Positions 1-5,502 of a stretch of 5,555 nt of DNA are shown here, piece by piece; the first letter of the stretch is position 1; each line of letters begins with the position of its first letter. The stretch is from NCBI GenBank assembly GCA_947499175.1, contig CANMNU010000084.1, forward strand, positions 1-5,555, in the 5' to 3' direction. The notes under the pieces were generated by a model. It did not search any database, was not told the origin of the DNA, and saw only the letters and a program-made list of their open reading frames with translations. The translations under genes and the position numbers were made by a program. The stretch is from Alphaproteobacteria bacterium (GTDB taxonomy: Bacteria; Pseudomonadota; Alphaproteobacteria; Paracaedibacterales; CAITNM01).

Positions 1-77
1 TCTTTTCAACACTTATTGCTTATGCCTTGAAATCAAACAAACCTGCCATTAAATTCAACAATCTAATCCAGAATTAG
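1..77 (+). CDS. IS982-family transposase, C-terminal fragment
   Basis: Only the last 24 full codons are visible, in the frame starting at base 3. They read F, then STLIAYALKSNKPAI, and end LIQN with a TAG stop at 75-77. The pattern 'LIAY..K..KP', a hydrophobic helix followed by a basic Lys-Pro tail, is how I remember IS982 transposases (a DDE transposase family) ending. The stop codon lies inside the terminal inverted repeat, a compact arrangement seen in small ISs. The catalytic residues are outside the window, so it is unknown whether this copy is intact. The family call rests on this short tail together with the matching left end at 5414-5555. Confidence 0.65.
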   Translation, partial: FSTLIAYALKSNKPAIKFNNLIQN

Positions 78-80
78 GGT
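63..80 (-). repeat. Terminal inverted repeat (right end) of the left IS copy
   Basis: Read on the minus strand this is ACCCTAATTCTGGATTAG. It differs by one base (T for C at position 5) from the left-end repeat at 5414-5431. Inside each element the sequences diverge at once after these 18 bases, as expected for opposite ends of one IS. The adjacent outer base is also an A at both copies, so the boundary could be one base further out. Confidence 0.8.
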
Positions 81-129
81 TTAAACAATAGGATTGCTTA
101 TTACTAAATTGTAAATAGACAAAAAATAA

Positions 130-393
130 TCAGTGCAAAGCAAAAGTAAAAGTTGGCATATGCACAGAATTAGGCATTAATGGCCCGCCAGTACAAACCT
201 TAACTGAATGTAACTTACCCTCAATTTCTTTCAGCCAAAATTGCAAAAAATCTTGCAGCCGTGGATACTGCGGAGCAATATCAAATTCCTGCCAAATGTA
301 AGTTTGCAATAAAGATGGATGATCTGGTAAATGATAAGTGATCTCAGCTGTGGTCAGGCGGTAGCCTCCCCATGCATCTTCAAAATCTGACAT
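130..393 (-). CDS. usg: Usg family protein
   Basis: This is a complete 87-residue protein that I recognise as Usg, a small family conserved in Alphaproteobacteria and named for its place upstream of trpF in Caulobacter. Family features visible are the N-terminal 'GYRLTTAEITYHLPDHPSLLQTYIWQ' region (roughly residues 10-35), a 'P.YPRLQDFLQFWLKEIEGKLHSV' segment (about 42-65), and a histidine at the C-terminus. There are no signal peptide or membrane segments, so it is probably cytoplasmic. Its molecular function is not known to me. The ATG start at 391-393 is supported by AAAGG five to six bases upstream, which lies inside a 10-bp hairpin stem (see 396-444). No trp genes are nearby; it follows metG on the same strand after 160 bp. 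Length is normal and the gene looks intact, ending about 50 bp from the left IS copy. Confidence 0.88.
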   Translation of the reverse strand: MSDFEDAWGGYRLTTAEITYHLPDHPSLLQTYIWQEFDIAPQYPRLQDFLQFWLKEIEGKLHSVKVCTGGPLMPNSVHMPTFTFALH

Positions 394-395
394 GC

Positions 396-444
396 TAACC
401 TTTGCCTTATTACCCTATGCTATTAGGATAACTCGCAAAGGTTA
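396..444 (-). promoter_or_regulatory. Hairpin that would sequester the usg ribosome binding site
   Basis: TAACCTTTGC at 396-405 and GCAAAGGTTA at 435-444 are perfect 10-bp inverted repeats separated by 29 bases. In the usg transcript (minus strand) the 3' arm reads GCAAAGGTTA and is followed by GC and then the ATG. The whole AAAGG Shine-Dalgarno is therefore inside the stem. A short inner pair, TTAT at 407-410 with ATAA at 428-431, could extend the fold. The placement suggests control of usg translation, but a DNA operator or a coincidence in AT-rich sequence remain possible. The repeat is seen directly; the function is inferred. Confidence 0.5.
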
Positions 445-505
445 ACGAAGAGTTAGCCAGCCAAAATTTTAGTCACTTCTTTAATGTTTTCCTTGGTTAA
501 AGGTC

Positions 506-530
506 AGCTTATAATTAAAAGTTATAAGCT
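506..530 (-). terminator. Stem-loop downstream of metG, possible terminator or mRNA 3' end structure
   Basis: AGCTTATAA (506-514) and TTATAAGCT (522-530) form a perfect 9-bp stem with a 7-base loop. It begins 23 bases after the metG stop codon on the minus strand. No run of T follows it in the metG direction (GACCTTTAACC comes next), so it is not a textbook intrinsic terminator. It may stabilise the metK-metG mRNA end or slow polymerase. A second palindrome, GCTTGCAAGC at 528-537, overlaps the metG-proximal arm and could compete with this fold. Confidence 0.4.
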
Positions 531-553
531 TGCAAGCATTTCACCCACATTTT

Positions 554-2053
554 TTAACTGTTATACTTTGCAAAAAGTGGCTGAGGTTCAGAAATTATAA
601 TTCCTGGATTTAAAGCCTTCTTAAGTGATGCAAAATTTTTATTCTCTACACTAAGCATAGCTAAAATTTTAAAACTTGTTAGTGGTAAAATTGGTTGCGT
701 TAAAATTGCTATTTGACGAATAATTTCAGTCAAAACATATAAAACTGTAGCCATTCGAACAGGGTCTTCCTTTTTCAAAGACCACGGCTTTTGCGAATCC
801 ACATAACGATTAGCCTCAGCAATAATTTGCCAAACAGTTTCGCAATAGCGGTGCAATTGAAAATTATCAATTTGCTTGCGCAAAGTTGGCAGTAAATTCT
901 CTGCCATTGCTAAAAGCGCTTTGTCTGCTTCTTCAAAATTTCCTGGCGTTGGAATTGTAGCCTCGGCATTTTTGTAAATAAAGGAAAGGACCCTTTGGCA
1001 TAAATTACCGTAGGCATTGGCTAAATCGGTATTTAAGCGGCCTAAAAATGCGGTTTGCGAAAAATCACCATCTTGACCAAAAGATAACTCCCTTAACATA
1101 AAATAGCGGAAAGCATCGGAACCATAGGTTGCAACAACTTCGACAGGATCAATAACATTACCAAGGGATTTTGACATTTTTTCCCCTTCAACCATCCACC
1201 AGCCATGGGCAAAAACAGTCTTCGGTGGTGCAATATTTGCAGCCATTAAAAATGCGGGCCAGTAAACGCTATGAAAGCGCAAAATATCTTTACCGACTAC
1301 ATGAATGGCTTGACTCCAATATGGTTCATAGCCATCGTTAGGGTAACCAAGCGCTGAAAGGTAATTGGTTAAAGCATCAAGCCAAACATACATGACATGG
1401 TCAGGATTACCTGGAACAGGTACACCCCATTTTAATGTGCGCCTTGAAATTGAAAGGTCTTTTAGCCCACCTTCAATAAATCGTAAAACTTCATTACGGC
1501 GAGATTCTGGCTGGATTGCCTCTGGATGCTTCGCGTAATAATCAAGCAAAGGTTGCTGCCATGCAGATAATTTAAAAAAGTAACTAGATTCTTTGATCCA
1601 TTCTACTTTAGCACCAGTTGGGGCATTGCCATTAACAATTTCATCTTCCTGGTAAAATGCTTCATCGCGCACCGCATACCAACCGGCATATTCGCCTAAA
1701 TAAATATTTCCGCTATCTAACAATTGTTGCCAAAGGTGTTGCGCGGCAACCTTATGACGAGCTTCTGTTGTGCGAATAAAATCAGTATTGGTAAGGTCTA
1801 AAAGCGGGCAAAGATTGCGAAAACTTAATGAAACATCATCAACAAAATTTTGAGGATCGACACCTTTTGCTGCGGCTGCTTTTTCAATTTTTTGTCCGTG
1901 CTCATCGGTTCCAGTTAGAAATTTTACATCAAAACCATCAAGCTGCTTGAATCGGGCTATCATATCGCATGCAAGGCTAGTGTAAGCATGGCCAATGTGT
2001 GGCTTATCATTTACATAATAAATTGGGGTGGTGATGTAAAAAGGTGTTTTCAT
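554..2053 (-). CDS. metG: Methionine--tRNA ligase
   Basis: Cytoplasmic class I aminoacyl-tRNA synthetase that attaches methionine to initiator and elongator tRNA-Met using ATP. At 499 residues it is the short form without the C-terminal tRNA-binding dimer domain. The Rossmann catalytic core starts 'FYITTPIYYVND' with the HIGH motif at residues 19-22 (HIGH in KPHIGHAY). 'GTDEHGQKIEKAA' follows at about 48-60, the connective-peptide knuckle at about 124-162, and KMSKS at 292-296 in 'EGEKMSKSLGN'. A helical anticodon-binding domain fills about 340-470, including 'NRYVDSQKPW'. The knuckle (GWYAVRDEAFY...NAPTGAKVEW) lacks the zinc cysteines found in many bacterial MetG proteins; this variant is usual in Alphaproteobacteria. 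The ATG lies 6 bp after the metK stop, so the two are almost certainly co-transcribed. It is full length with no disruption. Confidence 0.97.
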   Translation of the reverse strand: MKTPFYITTPIYYVNDKPHIGHAYTSLACDMIARFKQLDGFDVKFLTGTDEHGQKIEKAAAAKGVDPQNFVDDVSLSFRNLCPLLDLTNTDFIRTTEARHKVAAQHLWQQLLDSGNIYLGEYAGWYAVRDEAFYQEDEIVNGNAPTGAKVEWIKESSYFFKLSAWQQPLLDYYAKHPEAIQPESRRNEVLRFIEGGLKDLSISRRTLKWGVPVPGNPDHVMYVWLDALTNYLSALGYPNDGYEPYWSQAIHVVGKDILRFHSVYWPAFLMAANIAPPKTVFAHGWWMVEGEKMSKSLGNVIDPVEVVATYGSDAFRYFMLRELSFGQDGDFSQTAFLGRLNTDLANAYGNLCQRVLSFIYKNAEATIPTPGNFEEADKALLAMAENLLPTLRKQIDNFQLHRYCETVWQIIAEANRYVDSQKPWSLKKEDPVRMATVLYVLTEIIRQIAILTQPILPLTSFKILAMLSVENKNFASLKKALNPGIIISEPQPLFAKYNS

Positions 2054-2059
2054 AATTTT

Positions 2060-3244
2060 TTACGCTGATTTCAGTAGTGTTTGCCCAATACTTTTTGCCA
2101 AATCTGTTTTTTCCCATGAAAAACCACCATCTTCCTGTGGTGAGCGCCCGAAATGCCCGTATGCAGCTGTGCGCAAATAAATAGGATTATTCAAGTTTAA
2201 TAGCTCACGAATAGCTTTTGGTTTTAAATCAACATTTTGCTTAATCCAATCTAAAATTATTGAGTCAGCAATTTTACCAGTACCATTAGTTGTTAAATAC
2301 AAAGACAATGGTTCGGCCATGCCTATAGAATACGCCACTTGCATAGTGCAACGTGAGGCCAGTCCAGAAGCTACAACATTTTTAGCTAAATAGCGCATCA
2401 TATATGCAGCTGAACGGTCAACCTTTGTAGGATCTTTACCTGAAAACGCTCCGCCACCGTGGGGAGCTGCCCCACCATAAGTATCGACAATAATTTTTCG
2501 ACCTGTAATGCCTGTATCGCCATCAGGGCCACCAATGACAAATCTTCCTGTTGGATTAATCAAGATGCTGTCATTTTCTGGCATCCACCCCTTTGGCAAA
2601 CAAGTTTCCAAAATCGGCAGAACAATTTCACGAATCTTATCCAATGATACATTTTCACCATGTTGAGTCGAAAGCAATAATTTATGAGCTTTAATTGGCT
2701 TGCCATCTTTATACAATAACGTCACTTGCGCTTTGGCATCTGGCCCTAAAATATCTTTATATTCTTCTAGGCGGGCCCTATGTAAACCTTGCAAAATACG
2801 GTGAGAATAATGCAAAGCAGCAGGCATTAGTGTTTCAGTTTCATCACAAGCATAACCGAACATAATTCCTTGATCACCGGCACCTTCGTCTTTTTGGTGA
2901 GATTCATCAACCCCCATAGCAATATCAGCCGATTGACCATGCAAAAAATTTGAAATTTCTAATTTTTCATAATGAAAGCCATTTTGTTGGTAGCCAATTT
3001 CTTTTACCAGTTCGCGAATGTTAGCATCAATTTCTTCTTCTGAAATTTCAGCATTTGAACGATATTCCCCGGCAATTACAACCCTGTTTGTTGTTGCTAA
3101 AGTTTCAATCGCAAGCCTTGCGTTAGGGTCTTGCTCTAAATGCATATCAACAATTAGATCTGAAATTTGGTCACATACTTTATCAGGGTGACCTGCAGAA
3201 ACGGACTCACTAGTAAATAAATATTGTTCCATAGCTTTGCTCAT
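2060..3244 (-). CDS. metK: S-adenosylmethionine synthase (methionine adenosyltransferase)
   Basis: Makes S-adenosylmethionine from methionine and ATP in the cytoplasm and supplies methyl groups to the cell. The 394-residue protein has all the signatures. 'FTSESVSAGHPDK' is at residues 10-22 (GHPDK, ATP/metal site), 'GAGDQGIMFGYA' at 121-132 is the first family signature, 'GRFVIGGPDGDTGITGRK' spans about 233-250, and 'GGGAFSGKD' at 263-271 is the second signature, in the phosphate-binding loop. The C-terminus has 'YGHFGR' (362-367). Two starts are possible: ATG at 3242-3244, or the internal ATG at 3230-3232 (Met5), which gives an N-terminus closer to the E. coli enzyme. Neither has a strong Shine-Dalgarno; a weak GAG precedes Met5. 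It is the first gene of the metK-metG unit and diverges from the TatD gene across 41 bp. No leader long enough for a SAM riboswitch is present. Confidence 0.97.
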   Translation of the reverse strand: MSKAMEQYLFTSESVSAGHPDKVCDQISDLIVDMHLEQDPNARLAIETLATTNRVVIAGEYRSNAEISEEEIDANIRELVKEIGYQQNGFHYEKLEISNFLHGQSADIAMGVDESHQKDEGAGDQGIMFGYACDETETLMPAALHYSHRILQGLHRARLEEYKDILGPDAKAQVTLLYKDGKPIKAHKLLLSTQHGENVSLDKIREIVLPILETCLPKGWMPENDSILINPTGRFVIGGPDGDTGITGRKIIVDTYGGAAPHGGGAFSGKDPTKVDRSAAYMMRYLAKNVVASGLASRCTMQVAYSIGMAEPLSLYLTTNGTGKIADSIILDWIKQNVDLKPKAIRELLNLNNPIYLRTAAYGHFGRSPQEDGGFSWEKTDLAKSIGQTLLKSA

Positions 3245-3267
3245 TAAATTTCGTTAGATTAAAGAAA

Positions 3268-3296
3268 ACGTTACTGAATTACATAATGATTGTCGA
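3268..3296 (-). promoter_or_regulatory. Candidate metK promoter
   Basis: On the minus strand TCGACA (3291-3296, five of six to TTGACA) is separated by 17 bases from TAACGT (3268-3273, a poor -10 match). Transcription would start near 3261, close ahead of the metK ATG. The -35 would lie within the first codons of the divergent TatD gene. An alternative -10, TTTAAT (3258-3263), matches better but lacks a convincing -35. Consensus matching in AT-rich DNA is weak evidence. Confidence 0.22.
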
Positions 3297-4056
3297 TAGC
3301 CATTGCCACTTAAATTTTTTAGAATTTAAAGAAGATCTTGATAATGTCATTGAAAATGCCCGCGCTAACGGCATTGGGCATATGTTAACTGTTAATACTA
3401 GATTATCAGAAAGTTTAGAAGTTCAATCCATTGCTGAAAAATATGCCAATGTTTTTTGTAGTGTTGGGGTGCACCCACATGATAGCAAAGACTATAATAA
3501 CGCAAACCTTATAGAACAGCTTACAAACCATACAAATCACCCAAAAGTTGTAGCTTTAGGTGAAACTGGGCTTGATTTTTTTTACAACAATAGCGATAGA
3601 GATAACCAAATAAGTTGTTTTAAAATACACCTTGAAGCTGGCCTTAACCTTGATTTACCAGTGATTATTCATACACGTAATGCGGACGAAGATACCATTA
3701 ATTGTTTAAATGAATATCCAAATACTAAGGGAGTTTTTCATTGTTTTAGTGGTTCAAGCGAATTTGCCAAACAGGGGCTTGACCATGGTTTGTACATATC
3801 ATTTTCTGGAATTATTACCTTTAAAAAAGCTGATGAATTGCGTGAAGTTGTTAAATATGTACCACTCGAAAACATGCTAGTAGAGACCGATTCACCATTT
3901 CTAGCCCCACTCCCCCACCGCGGTAAACGAAATGAGCCGGCGTTTACGCGTTATGTTGCTGAATTAGTAGCACAAATTAAAGGTATTTCACTTGAAGAAG
4001 TTGCTGAAGTAACTACACAAAATTTCTTTAAATTATTTAATAAAGCTGAACGTTAA
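3286..4056 (+). CDS. TatD family metal-dependent hydrolase / DNase
   Basis: A 256-residue amidohydrolase-fold (TIM barrel) enzyme of the TatD/YcfH family; members act as metal-dependent 3'-5' exonucleases on DNA and are linked to nucleic-acid quality control. All expected metal ligands are present: His6 and His8 in 'VDSHCHL', Glu93 in 'LGETGLDF', His129 in 'PVIIHTR', His152 in 'GVFHCFSG', and Asp202 in 'VETDSPFLAP'. 'VGVHPH' at about 60-65 is also typical. Length matches the family and there is no signal peptide, so it is cytoplasmic. The ATG at 3286 gives the canonical short N-terminus, though no clear Shine-Dalgarno precedes it. In many bacteria this gene follows metG; here it is separated from metG by metK and faces the other way, which indicates a local rearrangement. 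The exact paralogue (TatD or YcfH type) cannot be fixed by eye; the gene's usual association with metG favours YcfH. Confidence 0.93.
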   Translation: MIVDSHCHLNFLEFKEDLDNVIENARANGIGHMLTVNTRLSESLEVQSIAEKYANVFCSVGVHPHDSKDYNNANLIEQLTNHTNHPKVVALGETGLDFFYNNSDRDNQISCFKIHLEAGLNLDLPVIIHTRNADEDTINCLNEYPNTKGVFHCFSGSSEFAKQGLDHGLYISFSGIITFKKADELREVVKYVPLENMLVETDSPFLAPLPHRGKRNEPAFTRYVAELVAQIKGISLEEVAEVTTQNFFKLFNKAER

Positions 4057-4084
4057 TACGATAAAATTTTCTAGACACTATAAC

Positions 4085-4188
4085 CCACACAATATAATTT
4101 GATTGCGTAAAAATGGATCCCCGATCTCGGCTCTTTGAGCCTCGTCAGGTATGACAGGGGCTGTTATTGCACCCAAGCTCCACACAAT
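4085..4188. repeat. REP-like palindromic element between 9-bp direct repeats
   Basis: CCACACAAT occurs at 4085-4093 and again at 4180-4188. Between them is a GC-richer block than the surrounding DNA, centred on a hairpin with arms GGCTC (4129-4133) and GAGCC (4137-4141) and loop TTT. Imperfect pairing may continue outward through CCCGA and TCAGG. The edges, ATGGATCCCC on the left and TATGACAG on the right, recall dispersed 'GGAT-CCC...ATGACA' palindromes common in alphaproteobacterial genomes (from memory). No terminal inverted repeats are evident at the direct repeats, so a MITE is not established. It does not look like a coding sequence or an intrinsic terminator because no T-run follows. 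Confidence 0.5.
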
Positions 4189-4208
4189 TTTATTGCCTAG
4201 CATTAATT

Positions 4209-4250
4209 AATTATTAATGACTTTACTGTAAAGTATAGTTATTAATAATT
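4209..4250. promoter_or_regulatory. Nested inverted repeat just upstream of the FAD oxidoreductase gene
   Basis: An outer perfect 10-bp inverted repeat, AATTATTAAT (4209-4218) with ATTAATAATT (4241-4250), encloses an inner perfect 7-bp one, ACTTTAC (4220-4226) T GTAAAGT (4228-4234). The outer right arm runs into TTTTT (4249-4253), so as RNA it could act as a weak AT-rich terminator for the upstream TatD gene. As DNA it could be an operator: a -10-like TATAGT (4234-4239) lies in the right half, and the structure ends 17 bases before the GTG start. The symmetry is seen directly; the role is uncertain between operator and terminator. Confidence 0.5.
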
Positions 4251-4267
4251 TTTGTAGGTAAACAACA

Positions 4268-5431
4268 GTGAAGCATAACATAAGTAAAAATCTTCTAATT
4301 CTGCTTGCGTGCGGAATTAGTATTGAATGTAGTGCCGCAGAGGGATTACTTGATTTAGATAAAGATGAAAACCGTTCTGGTTTTGAAAATAAAGTACCCC
4401 CCCTGGTAACTAAAGAACTGCAAGTGGAGTCTTTAGGGTATTTTCAAGGATTATTAAGGTGGTCTCTTAAATTTATTGGCATAAATGATATACCCAACTT
4501 TTCAGGTAATATTTACCAAAAAGGAGACAGGGGATATATTGATAAAATCAAACAGTACGCCACAACATCATACAGTGCAGATAAAATGACTCCATTCATG
4601 GTGGCTTACCCTGCAAACGAACATGATATTAAGTGGGCCCTAAAATTTGCCCTTGAGAATGGTAAAAAAGTTGTAGCCCGCAGTGGGGGGCACCAGTATT
4701 CTGGAAAATCTTCAGGAAACCAAGATACTATCGTGCTTAGTATGGATAACTTCACAACTTTTAAACGCTTGGAAAATGGTCTGGTTGAGGTTGGTCCTTG
4801 CGTTAAGCTAACTGACCTTGCGAGCCAATTCAAAAAATGGCATATCACCATTCCGCATGGAATATGCCCACAAGTCAATATAGGTGGACATGCCCAAACT
4901 GGCGGTTACGGGCATTTAAAGCGTAGTTTTGGACTAGCAGCTGATTACGTACAAGCTTTTGACATTATTTTGGCAGATGGCAGTCTTAAGACCGTAACCC
5001 GACCTAAAGTTCTGCCAGAAACAGATGAAGAAAGGTTGAACCAAGAAATATTTCGAGGTGTTCTTGGTGGAAATGCCGGCTCATTTGGAATAATTACGAA
5101 GTACTTTTTAAATTGCATTAAAGACGAAGATCATAAGCGTTCCTGGGGAGAGTCCAATATAAGAGCTTATAATAATTCAGTTTTCAAAGATTTGATGAAA
5201 GAGGCTCAGGAATGGACACAATTAATTGAACGTAAAGAAGATGATAAGTTGCTAGAAGGGCTTGACTTCATGCTGTCGGTAGAGTCAGGAACGTGGCCAT
5301 TACCCCCTATATTATTGGTTGAACTTGTGTATTCGGACCCGCATAACAACGTTCCCTATAATGGGCAGTTTGATTCTATTATTAAGAAAGCTAAAGGAGG
5401 CAGGAACCTCTTAACCCCAATTCTGGATTAG
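4268..5431 (+). pseudogene. Secreted BBE-like FAD-linked oxidoreductase, C-terminus removed by IS insertion
   Basis: The reading frame has 387 codons from a GTG start (4268), with AGG at 4256-4258 as a weak ribosome site. Residues 1-24 look like a signal peptide (Lys/His N-region, hydrophobic NLLILLACGISI, cleavage likely after SAA), so export is predicted. The FAD-binding PCMH domain spans about 105-285. RSGGHQYSG (138-146) carries His142 and 'HGICPQVNIGGH' carries Cys200, matching the histidyl and cysteinyl positions that bind FAD bicovalently in glucooligosaccharide oxidase and berberine-bridge enzymes. 'GGNAGSFGIIT' (268-278) is also conserved. Relatives are about 450-550 residues and end with a BBE domain, which is absent here. 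The last native codon is TTA at 5411-5413; the final residues TPILD and the TAG are read from the IS terminal repeat at 5414-5431. The substrate is unknown. The product is probably inactive, although the flavin domain could still be made. Confidence 0.85.
5414..5431 (+). repeat. Terminal inverted repeat (left end) of the right IS copy
   Basis: The sequence is ACCCCAATTCTGGATTAG, beginning with the ACC typical of IS982-family ends. Read in the frame of the interrupted oxidoreductase it encodes TPILD and then a TAG stop, so it closes that gene immediately. One mismatch separates it from the right-end repeat of the other copy at 63-80. Confidence 0.8.
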
Positions 5432-5502
5432 AAGTGAGTATTTGCGAGAGTTAGAAGGCAGTTTTAGCTAAGATTAGCTATTGATTTAATAAACGGCCTT
5501 CC

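Larger units (their letters stand above)
1..80 (+). mobile_element. Right end of an IS982-like insertion sequence (partial)
   Basis: The element runs off the left edge of the window and ends at about base 80. The last 18 bases (63-80), read as reverse complement, are ACCCTAATTCTGGATTAG. This matches 17 of 18 bases of the sequence at 5414-5431, where a second copy begins. The ACCC terminus fits the IS982 family, and the reading frame inside (1-77) resembles an IS982 transposase C-terminus. The copy lies in the same orientation as the one at the right edge. Its target-site duplication cannot be checked because the partner lies outside the window. Confidence 0.75.

Noticed and set aside
121..129. 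T-run downstream of usg (minus strand) as a terminator
   Set aside because: TTTTTT occurs shortly after the usg stop, but I found no convincing stem just before it.
2459..2647. 62-codon open frame on the plus strand inside metK
   Set aside because: It lies opposite a fully conserved part of metK, has no ribosome site and resembles no protein family I know. It is a shadow frame.
3245..3285. Possible SAM riboswitch ahead of metK
   Set aside because: The gap to the divergent gene is 41 bp and lacks the helices of known SAM riboswitches; there is no room for one.
4129..4141. GGCTC-TTT-GAGCC hairpin as an intrinsic terminator of the TatD gene
   Set aside because: The stem is only 5 bp and is followed by TCGTCAGG, not a T-run. 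It fits better as the core of a REP-like repeat.
4268..4312. Lipoprotein signal (LLAC, Cys15) in the oxidoreductase
   Set aside because: LLAC superficially resembles a lipobox, but the hydrophobic stretch before Cys15 is only about seven residues and continues past it to a better SAA cleavage site. Ordinary signal peptidase I processing is more likely, although a lipoprotein is not excluded.
4606..4878. 90-codon open frame on the minus strand inside the oxidoreductase gene
   Set aside because: It is antisense to the conserved PCMH domain, including the flavin-linking residues, and its peptide has no recognisable features.
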